Shown one piece after another: positions 26,305-34,475 of a stretch of DNA of 64,000 nucleotides. Origin of the DNA: Chitinophaga fulva (GTDB lineage: Bacteria > Bacteroidota > Bacteroidia > Chitinophagales > Chitinophagaceae). The number at the start of each line of letters is the position of its first letter. Positions within the stretch are counted from its first letter, which is position 1. The stretch spans positions 2,542,810 through 2,606,809 of the forward strand of contig NZ_JABBGC010000001.1 of the NCBI RefSeq assembly GCF_012927205.1, given 5' to 3'. The notes under the pieces were generated by a model. That model was not told the DNA's origin, ran no database searches, and saw only the letters and a program-made list of their open reading frames with translations. Both the position numbers and the translations under genes were made by a program.

Positions 26305-27437
26305 GACTGCTGCATGATTTGTTGCCATAGTGCGGTAATCGGTTGCATGACATATTCACGACGGGTGGGGTTGGTAATCCATTCGCAGCGGCCGTTGAGG
26401 TAACGCAACCGGTCTTTGATGGAAGCCTTGTCAGCCGGTGAAATGGCAGTGTCATTCCATTGAATGGTCATCTCCTGTAGTTCACGGTATATTTCATCTG
26501 CATTGGGAAGGCCGCTATGGCGTGCCCGGGGATGTTCCTGTTCTCCGGCGGGTTCACTGTTGATCATCTCATCAACGATGGCCGCGATAATGGGTTGTTG
26601 TTCTTCCGTATCCCAGATATAACGCAGTACCCACATGTCAGAGCGTTGTGCGGTGGTCCTTTTGCTGATCAATGCGCTGGCAGCGATGAGGCGTTGCAGT
26701 TTTACCGCGCGGCGGTCGGATACTTGTAAACCTGCATTGCGCAACTGTTGGATGAGTGTGAGATAATCTGGTCTGATAGCATCCAGGTTAACCAGCCCGA
26801 TCTGCTGTTGCAGCTGGAAGATATCATCATGGCTGATGGAGGTGGCTGTGCTGTCGTTTGCCTGTTCCAGCTGCCATCCTGCCTGTAGAACGGAGGATAA
26901 CAGTTGCGGATCTACGTAGTCACATTTCACTCTTATCAGAAAACGATCGTATAATGCCTGTAGCGCTTCATCTTCCGGCAGGTGGTTGCTGGCGCCAATA
27001 ACCATGAGGGCCGGCAGTTTACGGGTTTCGCGTCCCCTGCGGAACACCCTTTCGTTGAGTACCATCAGGAGACTGTTGAGAATGGCGCTGTTGGCGTTGA
27101 GCAGTTCATCCAGGAAGATGAAGGAGGCTTCCGGCAACATGCCTTCTGTATTGGTGATCAGCTCACCTTCCCGCAGTTTACGGATATCGAAGGGGCCAAA
27201 GATTTCGTTGGGCTCTGTGAAACGGGTGAGCAGGTATTCAAAAGTATGGCCGTCGATGTGGCTGGCCAGTGCTTTGACCAGGGCGCTTTTGGCGGTACCC
27301 GGAGGTCCCAGCAGGAAAAGGTTTTCACGTCCGGCTAGGCAGATGCCCATGAGGTCGATGATATCTTCTTTTCCGATAAAGGTGTGCTTCAGTTGTTGGA
27401 GCACCTGATGGAGTTTGTCTACCAGTTGTTCGTTCAT
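26301..27437 (-). CDS. MoxR-type AAA+ ATPase
   Basis: 378 residues. Walker A is GPPGTAKSALV (44-54), Walker B FIFLDELLNAN (106-116), and the MoxR/RavA block FEYLLTRFTEPNEIFGPFDI lies between them. Sensor 1 is in LMVIGASNHLP and the arginine-finger region in ALYDRFLIRV. A C-terminal lid domain follows. MoxR ATPases are chaperone-like motors that act on vWA partners. Here the ATPase sits between a 208-residue unknown protein and the bpX and vWA genes in a tightly packed operon, so it is the probable NTP-driven switch of the conflict system. All motor residues appear intact. Confidence 0.92.
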   Translation of the reverse strand: MNEQLVDKLHQVLQQLKHTFIGKEDIIDLMGICLAGRENLFLLGPPGTAKSALVKALASHIDGHTFEYLLTRFTEPNEIFGPFDIRKLREGELITNTEGMLPEASFIFLDELLNANSAILNSLLMVLNERVFRRGRETRKLPALMVIGASNHLPEDEALQALYDRFLIRVKCDYVDPQLLSSVLQAGWQLEQANDSTATSISHDDIFQLQQQIGLVNLDAIRPDYLTLIQQLRNAGLQVSDRRAVKLQRLIAASALISKRTTAQRSDMWVLRYIWDTEEQQPIIAAIVDEMINSEPAGEQEHPRARHSGLPNADEIYRELQEMTIQWNDTAISPADKASIKDRLRYLNGRCEWITNPTRREYVMQPITALWQQIMQQS

Positions 27438-27488
27438 AGTATATGGCGGTACCGCTGCGGGGCAGGGGATTGGGTTAATGTGTATGTT

Positions 27489-28115
27489 TTAGTCCCGGAG
27501 GCTGTCGTGAAATCCGGGCCACAGCAGATCGGCGTAGTTGCCGAGGGCGGCTTTGACGGCGGTCATGACGGTGGGGTTACTGCATCTGCCGGTGTCCTTG
27601 CTGGCGATGACGCGGTCGGTGTAGGCCAGTAACAGCGAAGGATGTCCGGTGATCGCGGTAACGGCCGTAGCCGGGAAGATGTTCATACCGGTGGACGAGA
27701 ACGGCCATTGGGCGGCTGTTTCGGTGAGGCGTTGTACCAGTGGGTCTGCGGGGGCGAGGTCTTTGGCCATGCTGAGCAGGTCTGGCAGGTAACGCAGGCA
27801 CAGGTCGGCGGAATAAACGGCTTCCGGTCCGGCGGCTCCGGGATGTTTAGGCAACCATTGATCGATACCGGCGTTGTCGATATGCCGGAGTTTAATCAGC
27901 TGTGCTGCCCTGTAGATAAAGCCGGCTGCCCATAGTGCGGTATCGCTGTCGAACGCAGGTGCTTGTCCGGGCATATCAGTGAGATCGTGCTGATAATAAT
28001 TCAGGAGTACCTTCCGGGTCTCCGTCAGGTCATCCTGGGCAAAGGGATGGACCACAGTGGCTACAGTCACTTGTCCATCGCGGACCAGGGTGGTTATAAA
28101 AGAGGATAGATTCAT
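27489..28115 (-). CDS. unknown accessory protein of the MoxR-vWA operon
   Basis: 208 residues, mostly helical, with a conserved-looking TALWAAGFIYRAAQLIKLRHI segment near residues 60-80 and LCLRYLPDLLSMAKDLAP near 106. I do not recognise a domain or catalytic motif. It lies 61 bases after the 98-residue gene and 51 bases before the MoxR gene on the same strand. It is probably part of the system, possibly an adaptor between the ATPase and the protease, but this is inference from position only. Confidence 0.6.
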   Translation of the reverse strand: MNLSSFITTLVRDGQVTVATVVHPFAQDDLTETRKVLLNYYQHDLTDMPGQAPAFDSDTALWAAGFIYRAAQLIKLRHIDNAGIDQWLPKHPGAAGPEAVYSADLCLRYLPDLLSMAKDLAPADPLVQRLTETAAQWPFSSTGMNIFPATAVTAITGHPSLLLAYTDRVIASKDTGRCSNPTVMTAVKAALGNYADLLWPGFHDSLRD

Positions 28116-28176
28116 AGGTTGCTGTTGTCATCTATGCGTGCGGGATGGCATCAAATGCCAAAGTAATAAAAAACCG

Positions 28177-28467
28177 CTAAATAGCAGCATCCGGGTGAGG
28201 ATCTTCTTCTACTTCTTCTTTCCACGAGCTGGCCAGAAATACATAGTCTACGATATACCCTTCGGCGGTGATGGTTTTCCCGGCGAGTTTCATCAGCGGG
28301 TTGTCCATGAAGGGGTTGGCGCCGGCAGGGCGTATCAGATAGTCGCCCTGATCGGTGACGAGGTATACGCCCAGGTGCTCGCTTTTGGAGCGCTGGCCGA
28401 AAGTCCGCAATACCAGGCGGCCGGTAAGGAGGATGATATTTCTTTCGTGATAATTATCTGCTGACAT
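28177..28467 (-). CDS. small unknown protein of the MoxR-vWA operon
   Basis: 96 residues with the start at ATG 28467 (MSADNYHERN); a GTG two codons upstream is possible. It has alternating strands (IILLTGRLVLRTFGQ, LGVYLVTDQGDYLIRP, KTITAEGYIVDYVFLA) that suggest a small beta-barrel such as an OB-like fold, and an acidic tail. It starts inside the last codons of the protease gene (14-base overlap), implying translational coupling. It could be a regulator or inhibitor of the protease; nothing in the sequence proves this. Confidence 0.55.
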   Translation of the reverse strand: MSADNYHERNIILLTGRLVLRTFGQRSKSEHLGVYLVTDQGDYLIRPAGANPFMDNPLMKLAGKTITAEGYIVDYVFLASSWKEEVEEDPHPDAAI

Positions 28468-30001
28468 ATTCACGGTAGCCCAGTATTTGATTGTTTTTTT
28501 CTTTTACGACCAGCACTTTGGTGCTGGTGCGCTCACCACTGACTGCTGATTCCGAAAATACATGAAATTTTACAGATGGCATGGACGCGCCTGATGCCGC
28601 GTTTGCCGGCAGGCTTTTCCGCTGGCTGATAAATGTTTTGGCAGGCGGGGGCGTGGTGAACTGTTTCTCGCCTAACAGGGAGTGCATGGCCGCTTCCAGT
28701 GCGGGATCAGTGGCATGGGTGTCTGTAGTGTGCTCCGGCGTGGACAGGAAATCATCGAGCATTTTGCCACGGGCTTCCAGGTTATCGCGGCGGTTCTGGA
28801 GGGTATTTACAAAAGGCTGTGTCACCCCATCGGTGCTGGGGTCTCTGTCATTGATCACCGGTTGCAGCGATGGGTCGCCCAGCAGGTAAAACTGGGCCGC
28901 TGTCTTGAGCTCAAAGGGATCGAGGGTGGGGCCCATTTCATGCAGGAAGCGTTGGCGGGCTTCCAGCAAGGCCCTGCCGGTGGAGGCGCCATTGAGCACG
29001 TTGATCAGGAAAAACTGTGTCAGCAGGTCGGCCAGTCCCTGGCCGGTAGGCGGTCCGTAGGCGATGTTGGAAGCGCCTACAAAAGCGATGGCGTGATTAA
29101 GCAGGTAACTGTTGGCCATGCTCATCAGCTTTGCCGCATTTTTCTGCGGGTCGTATAATTGGCCGCCATAGCAGCATTCGGCCGCTACTATGGTGCCGGT
29201 GCTTAGTTTGGCGGTAATGGTGTCAGAGCGCATGGCCAGCGGGAAATCGGTTGATTTCTGGCCGTAATAGCCAGGATTATACACGGCACCATGACAGTTG
29301 ATGAAATGTGTTTTAGGCATCATCTGGGTGGACCAGTTGGTGCCGTTCAACGCATCTGTGCCCGGGAAAATCAACAGACTGTTTTTGTCGCCAAATATAT
29401 TTTGCAGGCTGTTTTGCGTTGAGTCCTGCCAATCGAATGTGCTGGCAGCGAAATAGGGCTTGTACACAAGGGCCGGTTGCGACACCGTGTCCAGTATGTC
29501 TTTGATGAGCGACCGCAGGTAGGCTGGATCAGCTACCCCCGGGATGTCCGGCACGCGGCCTACCACCCGTGTGGGCGCGATGAATTTGCCAGGGTCGGTA
29601 TCGTATGGCGCATCACAGGCATAAGGCAGATCGCTGGGGATAAGGCTGTCCGGGTCATTGTCTTTCAACAGGTTCTTTAGCCGTTGAAAGGGGATAATGT
29701 CCTGCGCGCCTACCAGCATGATATAACCGGGAGAATAAAACCGGTATAAGTCATCGATCGCCTTTTTATGCTGGGCTTCATCTGTTATGTCAGTCACCGG
29801 GGTTGACTGGCAGGCTTGCATCTGGGTGACATCATCCAGAAAAATCAGCTGCGTGGACAACTGCCTGCCGGCATCTGCTGCCTGCAACGATGTAAGGTCG
29901 TCCAGTAACGCCTGATGCTGGTCTCCGTACTTCTTTTGTAAGGCCGTTTTATTGGTTATAATGAGTTTCGTTGTCAGCATATGAATCGCGGGGCTTGCCA
30001 T
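28454..30001 (-). CDS. gingipain/caspase-like (C25-type) cysteine protease, probable effector
   Basis: 515 residues, first gene of the operon. It has the clan CD His-Cys layout: His in THFINCHGAVYNPGYYG (H237) and Cys in GTIVAAECCYGGQLYD (C276/C277). The block FVGASNIAYGP (308-317) and FYLLGDPSL (371-379) is the usual end of peptidase C25 domains. Upstream, YIMLVGAQDIIPF and RVVGRVPD also fit C25. There is no signal peptide or secretion domain, unlike true gingipains, so it probably acts in the cytoplasm. The C-terminal ~130 residues are poorly conserved in type and may be a regulatory tail. The ribosome binding site GAAGGA lies just before 30001. Its role as an effector controlled by the MoxR-vWA-bpX proteins is inferred from the operon. 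Confidence 0.8.
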   Translation of the reverse strand: MASPAIHMLTTKLIITNKTALQKKYGDQHQALLDDLTSLQAADAGRQLSTQLIFLDDVTQMQACQSTPVTDITDEAQHKKAIDDLYRFYSPGYIMLVGAQDIIPFQRLKNLLKDNDPDSLIPSDLPYACDAPYDTDPGKFIAPTRVVGRVPDIPGVADPAYLRSLIKDILDTVSQPALVYKPYFAASTFDWQDSTQNSLQNIFGDKNSLLIFPGTDALNGTNWSTQMMPKTHFINCHGAVYNPGYYGQKSTDFPLAMRSDTITAKLSTGTIVAAECCYGGQLYDPQKNAAKLMSMANSYLLNHAIAFVGASNIAYGPPTGQGLADLLTQFFLINVLNGASTGRALLEARQRFLHEMGPTLDPFELKTAAQFYLLGDPSLQPVINDRDPSTDGVTQPFVNTLQNRRDNLEARGKMLDDFLSTPEHTTDTHATDPALEAAMHSLLGEKQFTTPPPAKTFISQRKSLPANAASGASMPSVKFHVFSESAVSGERTSTKVLVVKEKNNQILGYREYVSR

Positions 30002-30091
30002 ATATCCTTCATTAAGCGCTAAAAGTATTAAAATAAAAGGATAACCTGCAAGGTTCCGGTAACAATATTAACATACCGCCACGCAAAGTAC

Positions 30092-30121
30092 TTGCATAGT
30101 GAAAAAGGAAACCGTATTTTG
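30092..30121 (+). promoter_or_regulatory. candidate promoter of the DUF6807 gene
   Basis: TTG at 30092-30094 and TATTTTG at 30115-30121, 20 bases apart, resemble the Bacteroidota promoter. Transcription would then start inside or next to the operator at 30123-30136. Confidence 0.5.
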
Positions 30122-30122
30122 T

Positions 30123-30136
30123 TGCAAACGTTTGCA
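30123..30136. promoter_or_regulatory. LacI/GalR-type operator
   Basis: TGCAAACGTTTGCA is a perfect 14-bp palindrome with the central CG that is typical of LacI/GalR-family operators. It lies between the candidate -7 box and the ATG at 30138, where a bound repressor would block transcription. No LacI-family gene is in the window. Confidence 0.65.
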
Positions 30137-30137
30137 G

Positions 30138-31373
30138 ATGAAAACATATTTCCGGAACTTATGTCTCCTTGGCGGCCTGCTGGCCGGCCATACCGCTACC
30201 GCACAGGTCATTGCCCGTTATACCGTGCAGGCAGGTGATATCGCCCGTCACAACAGCATCGTGCACATACGGCTGGAGCACCCGGCAGACACCGAAGACC
30301 TGCTGCTGGAAGAAGTGACCGGAAAAAAACGTGTGCCCGTCGCCGTTACCTCGGCGGAAGGAGAGCTCTGGTGGGTACTGGAAGGGCATACGCCCGCAGG
30401 CGCCAAAAGATCGTACGAACTGAAAAAAGCCAATCGGAAAACATCTACCCTGCCGGTCATGCAGGTCTCCGATAACCGCAGTGCCCTCATACTGCAAGAG
30501 GGCTCACAGAAAATTCTGCAATACAACTATGCTACCATAGAACCGCCTGCCGGCAGCGATACGGTATACCGCCGCAGCGCCTTTATCCATCCGCTGTGGG
30601 CGCCCAACGGCGCTGTGCTTACCAATGCCTTCCCCAATTCCGGCCATCGCCATCATATGGGCATCTGGAATCCCTGGACACATACGAGCTTCGAAGGACG
30701 GGAGACCGACTTCTGGAACGTACAGAAAAAAGAAGGCAAGGTACGTTTCGTGAAAATGGAATCCGTTACTGACGGTAATGCCTGGTGCGGCTTCAGCGCC
30801 CGTCAGGAACATGTGGCGTTCCTGAAAAACGGCACGGAAAAAGTAGCGATCAACGAAACCTGGAAAGTACGGGCTTATCCGGCGACTGACAATAGGAAAC
30901 GCCGTTTATGGGACATCACTTCGCTGTTCACACCCGCTACCCAAGACGGCATTACCCTGCTGCAATACCGTTATGGAGGCGGTTTCGGACTGCGCACCAC
31001 GGCTTCATTTACCGCCAGCACCAGCCAGGTGCTTACCTCCGAAGGCAAAACCCGTAAGGACGCTGACAGCACCCGTGCCCGCTGGGTGAAAATAACCGGC
31101 ACTACGCCACAAGGCAAAGCCGGACTGCTCATCATGAACGCGCCAGCTAACTATGACTCCCCGGAGCCACTTCGCGTATGGCCTGAAAATATGGAAGGTG
31201 GTGAACTGATGCTCAACTATTCACCTACTAAAATGAAATCATGGACGCTTACTAACGGAAATGAGTATACGTTGACTTACCGCGTAATGGTGTACGATGG
31301 CGACATCACACCGGCAGAGGCGGAAGCTGCCTGGAAGGATTTTGCCTTCCCGCCGGTAGTCCGGAAAGAATAA
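30138..31373 (+). CDS. exported DUF6807 (PmoA-like) protein
   Basis: 411 residues with the start at ATG 30138, which yields a normal signal peptide (MKTYFRNLCLLGGLLAGHTATAQ). An in-frame GTG at 30099 would add 13 residues but would place the LacI-type operator inside the coding region. The DUF6807 block is clear: YRRSAFIHPLWAPNGAVLTN, FPNSGHRHHMGIWNPW, FWNVQKKEGKVRF. Members are found with sugar-degradation genes and are annotated methane oxygenase PmoA, a name unlikely to describe the function here. The LacI-type operator supports a role in carbohydrate use. The gene is divergent from the protease operon. Confidence 0.82.
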   Translation: MKTYFRNLCLLGGLLAGHTATAQVIARYTVQAGDIARHNSIVHIRLEHPADTEDLLLEEVTGKKRVPVAVTSAEGELWWVLEGHTPAGAKRSYELKKANRKTSTLPVMQVSDNRSALILQEGSQKILQYNYATIEPPAGSDTVYRRSAFIHPLWAPNGAVLTNAFPNSGHRHHMGIWNPWTHTSFEGRETDFWNVQKKEGKVRFVKMESVTDGNAWCGFSARQEHVAFLKNGTEKVAINETWKVRAYPATDNRKRRLWDITSLFTPATQDGITLLQYRYGGGFGLRTTASFTASTSQVLTSEGKTRKDADSTRARWVKITGTTPQGKAGLLIMNAPANYDSPEPLRVWPENMEGGELMLNYSPTKMKSWTLTNGNEYTLTYRVMVYDGDITPAEAEAAWKDFAFPPVVRKE

Positions 31374-31470
31374 GGATCTATTTTGTGATGTCATGCTTTT
31401 TACTTTACTTCGTCACGGAAAAAGGTTGACCCATCCCTGGATTTCCTGATATTGAAAAACTAGCTACCAT

Positions 31471-31989
31471 ATGAAAAGTCTACAGGACCTAAAGGCAACG
31501 TTGACGGCCATCCACGAGAAAGATAAAAAGCAGATATTTCAGGCGCTGATCACTGCGGAAATACTGGCATTGCTGCTATTGGCAGTGGTCCTCACTTCCG
31601 TTCTCAAAAGTGGTGCGGAGATACCCTTTTTACTGATACTGATTTTTTGCTGCATTGCTATCGGTCCGGTGATCCCCTACGCCATCATGCTGATACAGGC
31701 CGACAAGCGCCAGCAAAAAATTGACGAGTTCGTGGAATGCCTGCGGAAAGGAGAAGCTGTCAGCAACCTGAACACCTATACAGACTACAAGCTCATCCTG
31801 CCATTGCGCCTCATCCGCGTGCGGCTGTTCCCAATGGAATACGTACAGATCGTGGTAGGCCCCGGGAGGAAGTCCTATAAACTGCCGCTTTCCGAAGAAA
31901 ATGTACAACCTTTCAGGGCTTTTGTGAGCATGGCCGGAACCAGCACCATTGCCGGCAATAACCCCTCCGCCAACTGGTCCGCCAATTAA
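31471..31989 (+). CDS. hypothetical membrane protein
   Basis: 172 residues. A short charged N-terminus is followed by two hydrophobic segments (about 25-45 and 51-73) and a C-terminal domain of about 90 residues with the pattern YTDYKLILPLRLIRVRLFPMEYVQIVVGPG. I do not recognise it. It lies 30 bases before a DUF3137 gene on the same strand; both have an N-terminal helix plus membrane-pair arrangement, which suggests that they work together at the inner membrane. Confidence 0.6.
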   Translation: MKSLQDLKATLTAIHEKDKKQIFQALITAEILALLLLAVVLTSVLKSGAEIPFLLILIFCCIAIGPVIPYAIMLIQADKRQQKIDEFVECLRKGEAVSNLNTYTDYKLILPLRLIRVRLFPMEYVQIVVGPGRKSYKLPLSEENVQPFRAFVSMAGTSTIAGNNPSANWSAN

Positions 31990-32019
31990 ACAACCATGCC
32001 GTGAGGCTGTTATAACTGT

Positions 32020-33063
32020 ATGAAGACATTAGCCGAATTTAATACGTTTGTAGACCAACAACTGGATGCGCAACTGCAGCAACTGGAAAAACAACGCAAA
32101 GCCGGACAGGCCTGGGTACGCCGTATGCGCATCCTTGGTATCATGCCGGTGGTCATCTTTTTTATTTTCCTGATGTGGGTGGTCATCCCCCGGCAGGAGA
32201 GCAGTGGTACCAATAGTTTATCTGTTTTCCTGATTTTAGGCGCCGGGATTATTATCACACTGGGACTGAGTTTTGCGCTCCGCCGCTATATGGCCAAACA
32301 AAAAGGCATGCAGGAAATGGTGGATTATAAACAGGACTTTAAAAACAAGGTGATACAACCGATCATCCGTTTTATTGATCCTGCTTTCACTTATCAACCG
32401 CTGAACCATGCCAGTTATGAAGAATTCACCGAAAGCGGCCTGTTTGCAAACAAGGAATATAATATCACGGGCAATGACCAGGTTTTTGGCAAGACGGGAG
32501 ACCTGAGCTTTCAATGGTGTGACCTGAAGGTAACGCATATGCCCACTGTTACGCTGCGTGGATTGGGCCCTGACGTGATCTTTGAAGGCACTTATTTTGT
32601 GGCGGAGTTCCCCCGTTATTTCAATACGCCGGTATATATCATACCACGTATTACTATGATGCAAAACCTGGCGTCGGCCGCACAGACAGATACTGATTAT
32701 ATTGAAACCTGGAACCTGGGGAAAAAAGTAACGGCGGCAGATGCTGCTTTTAACAAGGTCTTTATGGCATATGCCAAAGATGCGGATGAAGCGCAACAGC
32801 TGCTGACAGTACCTTTGCTGGAAAAAATCACCCGTTTGCAGGAACGTTCACAGGCGCCTGTATTTATTTCATTTTACAATAACCGCATCTATATCGGTAT
32901 CAGTCATGGTGAGGACTACTTTGAGGCAGGATTGGAGGATTCACTGACAGACCGGCGGATGCTGACCAATTTTTACGTAGACTTTGCCGGTCTGCTGGAG
33001 ATCGTGGACGACCTGCGGCAGAACGGCAATATCTGGACATCCATCGCTTTATCCCGTTCTTAA
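32020..33063 (+). CDS. DUF3137 membrane protein
   Basis: 347 residues. A coiled N-terminus (VDQQLDAQLQQLEKQRKAG) leads into two membrane segments (about 45-62 and 70-88), and a soluble C-terminal domain with FIDPAFTYQPLNHASYEEFTESGLF, GKTGDLSFQWCDLKV and FISFYNNRIYIGISHGEDYFEAGL, which is the DUF3137 pattern. Function of the family is unknown. Probably co-transcribed with the gene at 31471. Its stop lies 5 bases from the stop of the convergent gene at 33069, with no terminator between them. Confidence 0.75.
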   Translation: MKTLAEFNTFVDQQLDAQLQQLEKQRKAGQAWVRRMRILGIMPVVIFFIFLMWVVIPRQESSGTNSLSVFLILGAGIIITLGLSFALRRYMAKQKGMQEMVDYKQDFKNKVIQPIIRFIDPAFTYQPLNHASYEEFTESGLFANKEYNITGNDQVFGKTGDLSFQWCDLKVTHMPTVTLRGLGPDVIFEGTYFVAEFPRYFNTPVYIIPRITMMQNLASAAQTDTDYIETWNLGKKVTAADAAFNKVFMAYAKDADEAQQLLTVPLLEKITRLQERSQAPVFISFYNNRIYIGISHGEDYFEAGLEDSLTDRRMLTNFYVDFAGLLEIVDDLRQNGNIWTSIALSRS

Positions 33064-33068
33064 AAGCC

Positions 33069-34475
33069 TTATCGTTTTTCTGTTGGAGAGCCGGCTGTTT
33101 CTTCGGCTTCTTCTTCCTCTTCTTCTTCGCTTAAGTGTGGTTGCATCAGTGACTTCACTTTGGATTTCTTCAGTTTGTCCACTTCCGCTTTCCATTCCTT
33201 GCCAAAAACGCGGCTCATACGGTCGTCAATTTCTTTGACGAGCGAAACCTGTTTGTGCGTATAGGCGTAATCGTAATAATCTGCTGTGAGGAAGCTATAA
33301 ACAGAAGAAGACAGTTCATCGTCTGTCATAGGAATACCGCATTTATAGGCTTGTTCCAGCAGGGAGTGGTAACGGCTGCTGTCTTTCCGCCGGCTCAGTT
33401 CCACCGCCTGGTACCAGGACGTTGCGGCCTGTGACAGGTATTGATGCTGTTCTGCCAACGCTGCCTGTTGCAGGAACCATTCGATGGCGGTAGTGTAATT
33501 ACGCCGTATCTGGGCGTAAGCGCCCTGGTAGCCGTATGCCTGGATGAGTAGTGACAGGCAGGCGTTGTCTCCCATCTGTATGCCCTGTTTGGCAATACGG
33601 GTGGCTTTTTCCAGCAGCAGGGGCAATTGGGGATCACGTTTGAAATTGAATAGCATGCCGGCATAGGAAAGGTGCGCCGTGGCAAAGAGGCCTTTGTTAC
33701 CGCTGCGTTGCGTGACTTCCAGCATACGCTCTCCCCAGTAATGCAGCCGTTTGATGTCTTTGTCTTTGGCGGCATTACCCATTTCAAACAGGCATTTGCG
33801 ATAGGCTATTTCCGGATCGTTGGGATTGCCGGCCGTAGCGAGGCGTTGAATTGCATTGGCCAGTTGCAGTGGTACATGAAACGAAATGATTTGTCCGGGA
33901 AATGGTCGGTCATTGATCAGCAGATAATCTTTTCCCACATGGTCCACCACCGTTATACGCACGCCCGCCGGAATGCCCAGTTTGAGCAGCCGCGTAAGCC
34001 AGCTGGCAAAACTGCGGGTATCACTTACCTGCCATGGAAGCAGTGCCAGCACCAGTGTGGCCGGTTGATGGGGTAACGCCTCGCGGAAAGACCGCAATAG
34101 TTGCAGCAGCTGTTTGTCTTGAGGACCAGCAGCTGGCAACTGTCTGAAGGGCGCGGGGTCCCACGTCAGCTTACTGTTTTTGGCTTCCATTTCCTGTAAC
34201 AGTGTGGCGCTGTTGTCATAGGTAGCCAGCCAGTCCTTGATGATGGCAGCGCTGAAGGTATCTTCACCTTCAAATGATGTCAGGTGTGTAACAAATATTT
34301 CTTCCAGTTGGCCGTGAGGAGAGGATTCCAGTTTAAAAAAACCTTCATAGAGCCTTGCTTCTTCCGGTAATATCATGAGGCGTACGAGGCGCAGCGGATC
34401 ATTGCCGCTGACGGCCTTGCGCCAGTGTGCCTGAATTTTATTAATCTCCAGTGCTATCGGATTGTGTTCGTTCAT
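33069..34475 (-). CDS. VgrG-coupled unknown protein with helical repeats
   Basis: 468 residues that I do not recognise. An N-terminal alpha/beta part (1-200; ATLVLALLPWQVSDTRSFASWL and GIPAGVRITVVDHVG) precedes helical TPR-like repeats (about 230-420) and an acidic tail with seven consecutive Glu (SEEEEEEEAEE). The start ATG shares one base with the vgrG stop codon (TAATG), so translation is coupled to vgrG. Such tight linkage, with a helical protein after VgrG, fits an adaptor or chaperone that loads cargo on the spike. An effector role is not excluded. No signal peptide or membrane segment. Confidence 0.6.
   Translation of the reverse strand: MNEHNPIALEINKIQAHWRKAVSGNDPLRLVRLMILPEEARLYEGFFKLESSPHGQLEEIFVTHLTSFEGEDTFSAAIIKDWLATYDNSATLLQEMEAKNSKLTWDPAPFRQLPAAGPQDKQLLQLLRSFREALPHQPATLVLALLPWQVSDTRSFASWLTRLLKLGIPAGVRITVVDHVGKDYLLINDRPFPGQIISFHVPLQLANAIQRLATAGNPNDPEIAYRKCLFEMGNAAKDKDIKRLHYWGERMLEVTQRSGNKGLFATAHLSYAGMLFNFKRDPQLPLLLEKATRIAKQGIQMGDNACLSLLIQAYGYQGAYAQIRRNYTTAIEWFLQQAALAEQHQYLSQAATSWYQAVELSRRKDSSRYHSLLEQAYKCGIPMTDDELSSSVYSFLTADYYDYAYTHKQVSLVKEIDDRMSRVFGKEWKAEVDKLKKSKVKSLMQPHLSEEEEEEEAEETAGSPTEKR

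Noticed and set aside
30099..30137. GTG start for the DUF6807 gene
   Set aside because: It would place the LacI-type operator in the coding sequence and a Cys-rich stretch before an otherwise normal signal peptide.
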